Source of the DNA: Prototheca cutis
Taxonomy: Eukaryota > Chlorophyta > Trebouxiophyceae > Chlorellales > Chlorellaceae
NCBI GenBank assembly: GCA_002897115.2
Contig: BCIH01000001.1
Coordinates: 1,758,267-1,822,266 of the forward strand
Direction: 5' to 3'
DNA: 64,000 nucleotides
Positions 21,982 to 33,100 of the stretch are shown one piece after another. The position numbers and the translations under genes were made by a program. The notes below the pieces were generated by a model. The model was not told the DNA's origin and did no database searches. It was given only the letters and a program-made list of their open reading frames with translations. The stretch's first letter is position 1; every line of letters begins with the position of its first letter.

Positions 21982-23951
21982 ATGCGGTACTACGAGCCAC
22001 TCGGGGAGCTGGGGCGTGGGGCGTTTGGCCTGGTCATCGCGGCTCGCGATCGCCGCACCGGCGGCACCGTGGCCATCAAGCTCCTGCCGCGCCGCCAGGC
22101 CCTTAGCAAGGTCTACCTCATGCGCGAGGTCATGCATCACGGCTCGTTCTGGCACCCGCACGTCGTGGCCCTGCGCGAGGTGTTCCTCACGCCCCACTCC
22201 CTGGCCATCGTTGTAGAGTTTGCTGCAGGAGGCGACCTGTTCCGGTACATCCAGGGAGTCGCCCCCGGCGGCCGTCTGCACGAAGACGACGCTCGTCGGC
22301 TGTTTCAACAACTCGTCATCGGTGTGCAGTACTGCCACGGCAGGGTAAGAGGGGGTGTGCGTGCATCCACCCGGGTAGTGCCATGTGGTAGATTGCATGT
22401 CTTCGGGCTGGGTTGGACGAGCCGGTGCTGTAAAGCAGGCCGCCGTGGAGAGGGGGAAAGGCCATGACGGCAGGAGCGCTCGGCCCCCGTTCCCCNCCNC
22501 CCCCCCCCCCCAACACACGCACCTGGGATTCATGACATCATCCACAGGGTGTTGCCAACCGGGACTTGAAGCTTGAAAACCTGCTCCTGAGCTGCCCGTT
22601 GGGGATCCCAAGCCGGCCAGCACAGCTCAAGATTGCCGACTTTGGCTATTCCAAGGTGAGTGGCCAGGCGGGTCATGTTGCAGCATTCTGTGGGAACACG
22701 GTTGAGTCTGCCATTGCCTTGCATGTCATGCCGTTTTGTTCCTGGGAAGATTTCACGTCCTTCATCACTATGGCAAGAGCCGACCCCACCGCACCCTAGC
22801 CAAGGACCTGTCCCTCCCCTCCCATGCCCGCAGCACGAGCAGAATTCTGCGGCAAAGACCAGTGTAGGCACGCCCATCTACATGGCGCCAGAGGTCATAT
22901 TTGGCGGCTGCCAATACAATGCCAAGGTGCGTCATCAGAGAGGGTGTGTGTGTGTGTGTGTGTGTGTTGGCCGGGAATCGCTGCAGGCAAGCGCCGTATG
23001 TGCTGCAAGCTGTGCTTGCCCGGGACAAGGGGCCTTTGTTCTAGAGCACTGCATGCCCGGCCCCTGCTGCATTGTGTTCATGCAAATCACATGCCTTGTC
23101 TCATCCCACTATCATCGTCACCAATAACTCAACAGGCGGCTGACGTTTGGTCCATGGGTGTGATCCTCTACATCCTGCTGTTTGGACGGTATCCCTTTGC
23201 ACCGACGCCAGCAGAGCCCAGCACCAAGCGTGCCCGGCTCAGCACCGAGGACCTCCCGCAGCATGCCTATGCCAAGCGCCTCATCGCAGGCCAGGTCGGT
23301 TCATGCGTCTGGTGTTTGTTGGGGAGGGCTCGTGCAGGTCAACGGGTTGGAGTGGAGCAACTTCAGTCTCCCGGACCCCTTTTGCTGCATATGTCCTTGT
23401 GCTTGTTTTAGGGTGCCCGGCACTCGAGCAGCCAACCGTGTCCGACTCGACATTCGCCTGCCAGCCAACACTCACCCCGCCAACACATGCAGTATGACAT
23501 CCCCGCGGACACGCCCGTGTCAGAGTCGGCGTGCCACTTGTTGAGCCGGCTGTTGGTGCCGCAACCGGACCAGAGGGCGGAACTCCCGGAGATCACGGAG
23601 CATCCCTGGTTCCTGCACCAGCTGCCAGAGGGCGCACTGGCCATGAACGCATTCTACCTGCGTGAAGCACCCGACGTAAGTGCCCTCTTGCCCAACATCG
23701 AGGCCATGGTCAATCTGGCCTGTGAAACAGCGACGCTGGGCGAGTCCGAGCTTGCCTGCGACTTTGACGCGGCCAGGAGCGCCAGCATCCAGACGGCTGC
23801 CGCCCGCCGCATCCAAGCCGCAGAGGTGATGGGCCGGAGGCGCAGCCTGGACAGTCAGGAGAGGCAGACGACCTCCTCAGGCAACTCACACCAGACACAG
23901 CTGCCAGACGCGGAGCACGTCCCCCTGCCGCAACCGTGCAGGACGGCCTAG
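21982..23951 (+). CDS. SnRK2-like Ser/Thr protein kinase
   Basis: Five exons, 21982-22344, 22548-22655, 22834-22926, 23136-23294 and 23493-23951, all phase 0, 393 residues. Kinase motifs in order: GRGAFG loop, VAIKLL (VAIK Lys), the catalytic loop reading ANRDLKLENLLL at about 124-135, DFGYSK, GTPIYMAPEV and ADVWSMGVILYILLFGRYPF. DFGYSK and the RDLKLEN style are typical of the plant SnRK2 branch of SNF1-related kinases (osmotic stress signalling). The usual His of HRD is Asn. The segment after YPF is longer than in SnRK2 and carries KRARLS, a possible basic signal. The C-terminal tail (~100 residues) is rich in Gln/Ser/Ala and is not the acidic box of land-plant SnRK2. The frame is open upstream of the chosen ATG. 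Confidence 0.9.
22944..22968. repeat. (GT)n microsatellite in kinase intron 3
   Basis: Uninterrupted GT dinucleotide tract about 25 bases long just inside the third intron of the kinase gene. Confidence 0.9.
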
Positions 23952-25289
23952 CATTTGCCCCAAAGGCGGGCAACGGGAGACCGCCCGGCCCATTCGGCTG
24001 GATTAGATGCTCGGCCTCCTGCGCCACACGCCTTTGGAGTTGATCATTTGTGCGAGCTCACTGTGCTTGCAGCACTTGGCTTGTCGCAGCGGGACATTCC
24101 AATACCGTTGGGACTGGCATGACCGTCGCATATGACGCCCGCTGAGTGCCCCTTGGAGGACCCTTGATGACATTACACAGTCCCTGCATAGTTGCACTTT
24201 TGAATGATGCGATTGCGTGGTTCTGTTTTTTTTTTGGTCGATGCAAGGGGAATGGCCATTTGGGGGGGGGGGGGGGGGGGGGTCTGGCTCCAATCAAACT
24301 CCAGGGGGTGGGCACCCTCACAATGAATTCAGGCCGCAGGGCCCGAACTCATGATGCCCCTGCCCACTTGACCGACGGGGATTTCAGGGACCTAGTCCAT
24401 CCAGGGACTTGGCCCAGACCCCTACAGGGGCGCCCCACGGGCACTCACGCGGTAGTTCTGCACCTAAACTACCGCGTGGGTCTTAGCCCGTCATGGGACC
24501 ACGATGGTAGCACCACCTGAACATGGACAGCACTTTTGTGGCCCTTGAGAGTTGGCAGCCCCAGGTCTAGGTCCTGGGTGGCTCACCCGCTTCCACGCGG
24601 CAACTCCGCGCCAAGTCAGACCGGCCGAGCGTGCATCCACATGGACCATGCAGTCATGCGGTGCGACAACGGAGACCCAAACAAACGGTGGCCCGTGCAC
24701 TGCCCACTGTGGACCTTGAAGCTGGCTCCCAGACTGAGCTGCCAACAAGCCATTGACTGCTCATTGCTTCCATTGATTTTGACTAGGCACCACTTAATAT
24801 GGATATGTAGGGCTTGGTTGGGAGGCCGTCTAGTGGGATACACCTCCCTGAAAGCGCTTGTTCAGACCTGGTGTGGCCTACGCTCCCAGTCGCCCACTGA
24901 CACACCTCCGCCGTCACGGCCAAGGCCTTGCGGCGGCCTGCCGGGAAACCTNAGNAACTGCACATNTACAGCNCCAANTTGTGNANNACATCATATAAAA
25001 AGGTCTATCATATTTATTTCTGTAGCTAACAAGCGCTGCGCGGGCCTGCACGCGCCGTCTAGTGGGCGCGACCTCCTCCACGGCTGCGCCCCCCCACGCG
25101 AACTTCCAAGAGTGATTGCCCCCAAGTATGCCCCGTTGTGATGGAGAGATACTGTTCATGCGCTGTTGTAGGGGTGTCGAATAAGCATTTTGTGGGGAGG
25201 GGCAAGGGGGTGCGGCACGGGAAGGCCGGAAGGGCTGAAACGGGAATTCATCGCGAGGCTGCCATCGCCGAACTCCAGGAGGGACCAGG
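23952..25289. other. Non-coding stretch with hairpin and scattered undetermined bases
   Basis: About 1.3 kb with no supported exon. It holds a G homopolymer (24262-24282), a perfect 12-bp inverted repeat (24446-24478), a cluster of isolated Ns at 24952-24987 next to an AT-rich catatataaaaagg, and two copies of ccgtctagtggg (about 24827 and 25048). Isolated Ns inside readable bases suggest allelic variants or collapsed repeat copies. Confidence 0.5.
24446..24478. repeat. Perfect 12-bp inverted repeat (hairpin)
   Basis: cacgcggtagtt at 24446-24457 is exactly complementary to aactaccgcgtg at 24467-24478, with a 9-base loop. Outside it, acgggc (about 24437-24442) and gcccgt (about 24486-24491) can add a second stem. 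No coding frame runs through it. Confidence 0.85.
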
Positions 25290-27644
25290 ATGTCATCACG
25301 GAAGCTATCACTAAATAACCAGGGGAGGACGCGCTGCAGCGCACAGGCTGTTCTGGGTCCCGTGCATCCCGTCTTCGTAAATTGTATTGTTGTGGGCCAG
25401 CCTGTAGGATTGCAGACTATTAAGGAGAGGGCAGCGGCTGGATTCTGGGTTCTGGGACCTCCCTGGGCAGCGCGCGAGTCGAGCTCCGGCCTGTTTGGGG
25501 GGCCTGCGTGGTATGGCCACGTCCATCGCCGTTCGACAGCATGCAGGACCTGTGTCGAGGCGCGCCTACAGCGTCGTAGCATGGTGCGGTTGGGGGTTGT
25601 GCTGAGGCAGGGGATCCGTCATCCCGCACGCTCGGGCGGGTGGGGCCTTGGCCAGCCGGGGTCTGTTCAGCCTGTACAAGTTGCGATCAAGACTTTTTGT
25701 TTCACAACTTCCTCCCACGCGCGCAGGGGTCGGAACCTGGAGTCCCAGTGCGGGGTAGCTAGCGGCAGGCCCCTGGTCCTGGTCCCTGAGGAGGTGCCCG
25801 GCCTGGGCCCGCTGCGCAACCTCGCCGCCGGCAAGTCGCACTCCGCGGCGGTGCAAAAAGATGGCGAGGTGCTGACCTGGGGGGACGGCGCCGCGGCAAA
25901 GCTGGGCCACGGCACAACCGAGGCCTGCACCACGCCCCACCGCGTCGAGTCCCTGGTCGGCCGCGCCACGGTGACTGCCGTGGCCCTGGGCCGCCGGCAT
26001 TCTCTCTTTCTGGACGAGGAGGGTGGCGCCTGGACCGCAGGCGAGTCCCGGGCGGGCCAAGGAAGCCTGGGCTTAGAGGCTTTTGCCGCTCGCGAGGCCG
26101 AGCGCCTTCGAAAGCCGCGCCCCACGGGGCCGGGCTCTGTGCCCAGTGGCAGCCTTGCCGCGCGTTTGAATGGTTTGTTTGGTGGCGCTGGTGGTGGCGG
26201 TGCAGTGGCTGGCTCGTCCGCGATGTCTGGCTCCCAGCGCGGCGGTGGCGCAAACCCGAGCACGGTGAGCGCTTCGGCAGGCGGGGCCTCGTCGGCGATG
26301 TGGGTTGACCGGCGGCGGACCGTGGAGGCCACGTTTGCGGCGGAGCCGTCTGCCGCAGCTAACGGCTGGCACACGACGCACCTGATGCCGATGGTGGACC
26401 ACGCGGGGCGCGTGGGCGAGCTAGCCGCGGCTGCGGCCATGTACGACCCCGGACTGGAGGCACGGTTGGGGGCGCAGAGCGCAGCGGTCGGGCTGGAGAC
26501 CGCGTCGCGGCTGGGCCTGACCACGGCCGGGTACCCGCTGTCGACGACGGGCCACCCATTCCGGCTCCCGGCGTCGGCCTTCGGTGGCGCCGGGGCGCGG
26601 AGCGCGGCTGCCGCACGCCACCGCACCCATGTCTTGGCAGCCGACGGCCGGGTCTGGACACTGGGCGGCGACTGGTCGGCGGCCGACGGTGTGGCCGCCG
26701 TCGATGCCGTGCTCGCGCGCGGGTGGCTGCCCCTGGCCGCCCCCGCTCCTTCAGACGTTGCTGCGGCCATTGCCGCCTCGGGCGGCGCTGTGAAGCTCGC
26801 CGCTGGCGGGGGGTTTGTCGCCGCATTGACGGCGGGGGGAGGCGTCGTCATCTGGGGCGCGCCCGCCGCACTTGGCGCTCCAGTCTTGAACCAGGCTGCC
26901 GCTGCTGTGAGCGGGAGTACAGCCGCTGGAGGTGGTCTTGATGGGGCCGCGACAGTCATGCCACCTTCCTCCTCGTCGCATGCATATGACACGGGTCCGT
27001 GGACAGTGCCAGGCGTGACGACGGTGCTGCCGGGCGCACGCGCGTGGCGGGCGGGGGGCCACGCAGCACTGGCGGTGCTGGGCCTGCCTCCCATCGTTGA
27101 CATCGTGGCGGGCGCCGCGCACTTGCTGCTGTCGGACGGGCGCCGTGTGTGGGCGCTGGGCGCGACCCCGGCGCCGCAAGGCCAAGGCAACGCGGTCGCC
27201 GCGGCGCTGTCGGCCGAGGAGTTTGGCCTGACGCCCAACGCCGGGGACGATCTCGCGGCGTTATGGCTTTTGCCACGGCTGGTGCACGACCTGGGCCCAG
27301 ACCGCGCGCTGCGGCAGCTGGCGGCCGGTGGCGGGGCTTCGGCCGCGCTCGACGACGATGGGCGTCTAACTCTGTGGGGCAGCGTGCTCAGCGCGGCGGC
27401 CGCCGATGCACTCGCCCGGGCCGCCGCAGCCGCCGCTGAGACGGGGCCTCTTGGGGCTGCACTGAACAGCCAAGGAGGATCCACTGCTGCCGCCGCACCC
27501 TCGAGTGGTGGCCTGGTGCAGGCCTGGGGCATGGAAGACTGGGTGGGCCTCTCCTGTGCGACTCCGGCACTCGTTCCGGGTCTTGGTCGCGTCCGTTCCA
27601 TCACACTGGGAACCCAGCACGCCCTGGTCGAGGTTGAAGATTGA
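25290..27644 (+). CDS. RCC1-repeat protein
   Basis: One large open frame ending TGA at 27644; the start is uncertain. ATG 25290 keeps it open for 784 residues. An alternative is a short exon from ATG 25581 (MVRLGVVLRQGIRHPARSGG, mitochondrial-leader-like) spliced to an exon beginning near 25726 (cgcgcag|GG). RCC1-type blade repeats are visible: LAAGKSHSAAVQKDGEVLTWGDG, TAVALGRRHSLFLDEEGGAWTAG, HRTHVLAADGRVWTLGG, LAAGGGFVAALTAGGGVVIWG, IVAGAAHLLLSDGRRVWALG, and ITLGTQHALVEVED at the end. A Gly/Ala/Ser-rich insert of about 150 residues separates the second and third. RCC1 propellers act in Ran exchange, UVR8-like sensing or organelle RNA work; which applies is not clear. Confidence 0.8.
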   Translation: MSSRKLSLNNQGRTRCSAQAVLGPVHPVFVNCIVVGQPVGLQTIKERAAAGFWVLGPPWAARESSSGLFGGPAWYGHVHRRSTACRTCVEARLQRRSMVRLGVVLRQGIRHPARSGGWGLGQPGSVQPVQVAIKTFCFTTSSHARRGRNLESQCGVASGRPLVLVPEEVPGLGPLRNLAAGKSHSAAVQKDGEVLTWGDGAAAKLGHGTTEACTTPHRVESLVGRATVTAVALGRRHSLFLDEEGGAWTAGESRAGQGSLGLEAFAAREAERLRKPRPTGPGSVPSGSLAARLNGLFGGAGGGGAVAGSSAMSGSQRGGGANPSTVSASAGGASSAMWVDRRRTVEATFAAEPSAAANGWHTTHLMPMVDHAGRVGELAAAAAMYDPGLEARLGAQSAAVGLETASRLGLTTAGYPLSTTGHPFRLPASAFGGAGARSAAAARHRTHVLAADGRVWTLGGDWSAADGVAAVDAVLARGWLPLAAPAPSDVAAAIAASGGAVKLAAGGGFVAALTAGGGVVIWGAPAALGAPVLNQAAAAVSGSTAAGGGLDGAATVMPPSSSSHAYDTGPWTVPGVTTVLPGARAWRAGGHAALAVLGLPPIVDIVAGAAHLLLSDGRRVWALGATPAPQGQGNAVAAALSAEEFGLTPNAGDDLAALWLLPRLVHDLGPDRALRQLAAGGGASAALDDDGRLTLWGSVLSAAAADALARAAAAAAETGPLGAALNSQGGSTAAAAPSSGGLVQAWGMEDWVGLSCATPALVPGLGRVRSITLGTQHALVEVED

Positions 27645-28094
27645 GCATGCATGTGTGCAGAATGGGATGCGAGCTGATGCAACCTTGCGCACGATTCTTG
27701 TGCATCATTCGGCTGGGCCCCATGCCCCGCGACCTTGCACTGCCTTTGGTTGGCCGTCCAAGCAACATCCCCGTGGATTTTCAGGCGTCCACACCACAGT
27801 TTTGTACTTGTTGCCTCCTGGGCCCCATGGCCTGAGCTCCCGCTTGTACCATCCGCGTCGCCTTAGGCCGCCCCCTTGAACTTGATATGCTCGCGGTTGC
27901 ACCCTGACGATCCAAAAACTGCGTCGGCATGCATTCCGAGCTGCGTGGCGGTATTCTTCGCAGTTGTCTGTATCTGTACACTGTTTTCGAGCATGGCACG
28001 CTGCAGAAGCATGCAACTGTGACGTGCGCAGACGCCATCGTCATGCCAAGGGGCCTGTCGGGTGCCGGAGGGTGACAGGGCCGGCAAGCCCACC
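27645..28094. other. Intergenic
   Basis: 3' flank of the RCC1 gene and 5' region of the snurportin gene; nothing else recognised. Confidence 0.45.
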
Positions 28095-29823
28095 ATGACC
28101 GCGCAGCCTGCGGTCACCATGACGAGCCGCAGGAATCCCAAGGCCCTCCAGATCTCATTTCAGGCCAAGCACAGGGAGTTGGCGCTGAAGAAGCAGGCAG
28201 CGGCCCGGGAACTGGGTCTGCTGGCACGCCGCCTGGCCGTGGTCTCCGACAGCTCCCCATCAGCCAGCGTGCGTGTGGGGCGCGGATGGGCAGCACGGCC
28301 AGGACATGCATGTTGGAGGAGATGACCGAGTCACTGATCGTGACCATGTGACAACCCTCGACGCAGGGCGCACAGGAGACTGAGCCCAGCACCACCACCA
28401 GCGGCTGGAGCGAGCGAGCCAGTGGCGCAGACGAGGTAAGCACCGCCGAGTCTGGCCGTGGCGTGGGCCGGCCGTCGCGCCGGTCCACACACGATGAGTA
28501 TGCCGCCGCCTTTATGCACCCAGAGTGGATGCTGGAGGCACCCGCCGACCTCGCAACAGCCTGGTGAGCCCGGTTTGGTGGGGGGGGTTGGCGGTTGGGA
28601 TGCGAAGAATGTTTGAAATGTATTTCCCATTGCATGGCGGTACTGCCATTTGCTTTTGTACCCCAGATGTGGGGGTCCTCTGTACGGTGCACGCAGGTAC
28701 GTCACTCCCCGGCCGGAAGGCCAGCGGTGTTTGGCGATCGCGGCCCACGGCAGCACCTCGCTGCGGCTGAGGAACGGCATGCTCCACTCCCGCTTCAGCT
28801 CCCCCCTTCCCGGTGGCAGCCCCGGCACACGGCAGGGCGAGGACTGCTTCTGTGTGCTGGACTGCATCCTGGAGCCTGCTGGGCACTGGCTGTGGGTGGT
28901 GGACTTGTTGGCCTGGGGTGGACACAGCCTGCAGGACTGTGGCTTTGAGTTTCGGCTGTTCTGGGCGGCTTCAAAACTGGCCGAGGAGGTGGACCAGCAC
29001 AGCATAGAGGACGGTGGCTCAGTACCCCGGTTCGCGGCGCTGCCGTGGCGGCCGGCCGACCCGGCGGGTCTCCGCGGTGCATATGCCGACGCCGCGCCCT
29101 TTGCCCGCGATGGGCTGCTGTTCATGCATCGTGAAGCACACTACGCCCCGGGCCAGTCGCCGCTCAGTCTGGTGTGGAAGGACGCGGGGTGCAGCCGGTT
29201 TCCCATCGACACAGACGCGCAAGGTGAGTGGCTGCTGGGCATCATGTCGTCCGCGGGTGTGTGATGATGTCAGGGGTGTGGTGTGGACATTCCTGATGCT
29301 GTGTGCGCATGAAAGCAATGAGTTGTACCGGCGCAGTAGCGATGGATGCATCCACGCAAACAGACTGCGATCAATCCCACTTGTATACACACATACGTGT
29401 TCACGTGCAGGGCAACCCCTGGTGGAACAGAGACTGGTGTTGGAATACCGCATGGATGGCACCGTGGCAACGGGTGACCCCGAGCCCTGTGTGCTGGGCG
29501 TCATGCCTCAGGGGTTTGGCTCCTCCGATGGCACTGCGGCGGCTGCATCACCGCCGCAGAGCACCGACGGCACGGGTCGGCCGCAGCCTTCGCGGTCCTC
29601 CCGACGAGCAATCGTCCCTGGTGCACTGCTGCGCTTTGCGCTGGGACCAGGCGGGTTTGTGCTGCACGGAGGCAGACCCGTTGGCGCCGACCTGCGGTAT
29701 CTGGGACCCGTGTCGGCTCGCCGAGGACGACCCGACCCGCTCAGCAAGATCCTGTTCCAGCACATGGCTCGTACCGTACCTCTGGGTCTGCCCACATTGT
29801 TGCAGGCGGCAGGGGAGGGGTGA
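28095..29823 (+). CDS. SNUPN: Snurportin-1, snRNP nuclear import adaptor
   Basis: Four exons, 28095-28268, 28367-28563, 28697-29223 and 29411-29823, in phase, 436 residues. The N terminus has an importin-beta-binding-like basic stretch (RRNPKALQISFQAKHRELALKK). The cap-binding region aligns with animal snurportin-1: EYAAAFMHPEWM, RCLAIAAHGSTS, HSRFSSPLPGG, DCFCVLDCI, WVVDLLAWGGHSLQDC, FRLFWAASKL, and DGLLFMHREAHYAPGQSPL. Snurportin carries m3G-capped spliceosomal snRNPs into the nucleus with importin beta. The C-terminal ~130 residues are longer than in animals, with a Ser/Pro/Gly-rich insert. A GTAAG inside exon 2 (28436) is probably not used, because the frame continues openly. Confidence 0.9.
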
Positions 29824-30135
29824 GAAGGTGTGCGATGTGCCCCGCCTGCAGCCGGCGTCCCCCGCCAGCCGCCATGTCATCGATGGTCGATATGTAGCCT
29901 CTCATTTCTCAAGTCCCAAGCATCGCTTGAGCTGTCAGTCTGTTTTTAAGATTCTGAAGAGAGTGGTGGTGGTGTACATGCAGAAAGCAAGGGGTTGGAG
30001 GTTGGGCCACCAAAGGGGGGGGTGCCCCGAAGATCGCTTGAAACGAAATGCCAGGAACGGGCAGGGCCCGTTGCGGGTAGCTGGGCAGTGACTGGCCCAG
30101 ACGATTACCTCCCATGATCACACGAACGTGTAGAT
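29824..30135. other. Intergenic
   Basis: Downstream of snurportin; no feature recognised. Confidence 0.4.
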
Positions 30136-33100
30136 ATGAAATTTGAGCCCTATGAGGGCGCGGTGCTCCTGGAACTGGAATTTGCAGCTGCCAACCGCTT
30201 GTCGACGTTCAGAGCCTGGCACACTGCCTGGTCTGACAGTCTGGTGTTGCCGCGACCTGGAGACGAGATCTGCCTGCTGTTCTTTGTGTCACAAGCCATA
30301 CAATGTTGTATCGACCTCATTGACGAGCTGATGGGATTCTCCCGAGCTGGGGAGCACCCCAGCTGAGGGCCTCGTCACTGTCGGAAGCGAGGCCGGGAAG
30401 TACGTTCCGATCTGGCTTCCTGTGTCCTTCGGGGTTCCTGAGATGCACCGAGTTACGTGTAGCATAGAGATATGAACAATAGGTACTCTCTTTTCCTCCG
30501 CAGGCATGGTGAGCTGGGAGTCGGAGGGGCCTACCCTGTGTCCCCCCCTGTTGACTCCTAGGCATGCACGGCCTCGGCCATCCCAGTCCGCCCCCAGCGG
30601 CCAGGAGGCTGTCAGGCCTGCGTCGCGGGCCGATGGTGTGCTTTCATGCAGCCATGGTTCCTGGGAACTGTCCAAAGGCAAATCCCAGCCCCACGCAGCG
30701 GCCGGGATGGAGAACCAACAGGGAGCTGCGATTCCGCCGGGTGGCGCCACGGCAAGCCTGGCGCGGCCGAGCTGGCCTCTGCTCTCTGCCCGCCATTCAC
30801 CCAATCAGGACGGCAATCCGGGATCACAGGGCCGCTCCAGTGCCGTGCTGCGCCCCGAACAAGCTCCGCCGGCCGCCCCTGGTGCTGCTCGGGTGACGGT
30901 GCTCAATACAGACGCTCCAGCGGAACTGGACTTGGCACCATCGTCGCGCTCCGTCCTTTCCTCCTCGACGCTGAATCTGATCCAGAGGCCGAGGCGGCCA
31001 GTGCCTTCTACTCCTTTCTTCGTACCCATCTCTGCCGACGTCGGGGTGTGCTGGATGCGCGGTTTGGGGGTATCAGCAAGGGGTTTGCCCGGGGGAAAGG
31101 GGGTAGGGACACTGGGTATTTCTTGCCTGCCAGTGCGTGTTTGGCTGCTTGCATGGGTCATCATTTTTCTCCGGTAATGCCAGTGCCATCACAGACAGAG
31201 ATACCTCTCCCTTGGCGCCCCAAACGGTGCAGGGAGCTGGCGGATCGAGCCCCAGGCCGATCACGCAGCCGTCATCGGTGGAGCTTCGACTGAGCGGCGA
31301 GGAGGCGACGGCCTCGCAGAGCCTGACCAGCGTCCCACCCACCGAGGCCAGAGGCCCGCGGACCGGGCCCCGGATGGCGGGCGAAGTGCCTGCGTCGACG
31401 CAAGTCGCCACGCAGTTGTCTCGACCAGCCGGCCTGCTCACACAGACGGGTGAGTGTGCGACACCTCAGCAAGGTTCCCATGGGCGCCAGATGAAGGTGA
31501 TTGGACCCAGAGCCAATGATGGTGCCGAACTTACGGCGACGGCCCTGCCGGCGACGCAACAGGCCGAGGAGACGATGGAGATGGACTTTGACGGGTCTGA
31601 CACGATCCCAGCGATGCAGCAGTTGCAGATCGTGGAGCCAACGCAGACTCAGCCTATGATTGGTGGATTCTTGTCTGACAGGAGGCAGGACACTGAGGCG
31701 GCGGATCGCCTTGAACCGACAGAGTATGCTCCGTCTGCAGAGCAGCCCGTGGAGGTTGACAATGTGACGGTGCCCGGCAGGCGTTCCCTTGCCGGTGCGG
31801 CTGCGCAGGGCGAGCCCACCACGCCCAGTAGGCAGGGAGTGGGAGGGCGTCAGGGCGCTGCAATTGGAAGGGACGAAGACGGCCTGGGCATGGCTGCCAG
31901 CTCACCGCCTGGCCCCACATCGACGGTGGTGGTGGATGTGTCTTCGCCGACGATGCTGGAAGTTCCCTCGCCCCCGGGGCTGGCAGTGTCGGGCGAGGAG
32001 GTCAACAATGCCGGGGACAATGACGGCGAGCCGTGGTCCAGTCAGCGCACCGAGCTGGCGAGCCCCGGCGCCAGCTGGGGCGGCGGTTCCAGGGAACCGG
32101 TTGAGGACGAAGCGCCTGTGGAGATTGAAGCTGTGCAGGCAGTGCCGCCGACGGCCGTGCGACCGGCCTCGGCCTCGACATCTGTGGTGGAGATTCTTGA
32201 CTCTGCACCGCCGTCGCCTGTTGTCGTACGATCCGGAAGTCTGGCGGGAGATAGGGATGGCACACAGGCGGGGCCAGACTTGACGGTCGTGGACTCACCC
32301 GCCCGCCACACTGCCGCTGCCGCTGCTGCGGAGCGGTCGGCGGGCGAGAGTGAATCGCCGGCGAGTGGCCGTGCGCGTGTCAGCGACGCTGCACCGCCGG
32401 TTGCCGCCATGAAACGGGAAGCTCCATCGCCGCCAAAGGGACGACGACCTGGGCCAGCCGAGGCAGCGATTATCACCGGGAAATCGCGACGCGCAGCTGC
32501 CCAGCCAGGGCAGTGGGAGACGGCAGGACCGCGTCCTACGGCACCTGGCTCTGCTGCCTCAGCACCACCGGCACCACCGGCCAGTTTTGCGCCACCGCCA
32601 GCTGTCCAATCTACCGCCGCCACTGGCCCAGGTTCACGGCCCAGGGTGCAGACGCTTGAGCCCAGGGTCAAACAGCTGATGGACGAGCTGGGCAAGCTGG
32701 CTTCAGCAGGCAACTGGCCCGACCCGCTGGCAGTTGAAGCGCCACAGGGTGCCGAGCCGGAGCAGTCGCCGGTGCCGGCGTGGTTGGCATTGACCCTGAC
32801 GTGTCGTGGGGCGCCGGCGACAGCGCAGGCCTCCACCCCGCTGCCGTTGTCGGTACGAGCGGGTGTCCGCCTCGCGACGGCTGCCGCCGGCCGTGGCGGC
32901 ACGGCATCCCTTCACCCCAGCCTCATGCGTCTGGTCGTCTGGTCGCTGGAAGGTCTGGTTCTCGCCGCCGCACGCCGAGGGGGCGGATCGAGCAACAAGG
33001 CTGCTGCGACTGGTGCCGCAAGGCGCGGCCGGAATATGGATGCCACTGGTACCCTGAACGGCGCGCGAGCACTGTCGGTCACTGGCCTGCCTATTCCGCC

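Noticed and set aside
28436..28498. A 63-base intron inside snurportin exon 2
   Set aside because: Good GTAAG and AG signals, but the frame stays open and in phase through it, so retention is as likely; the simpler model was kept.
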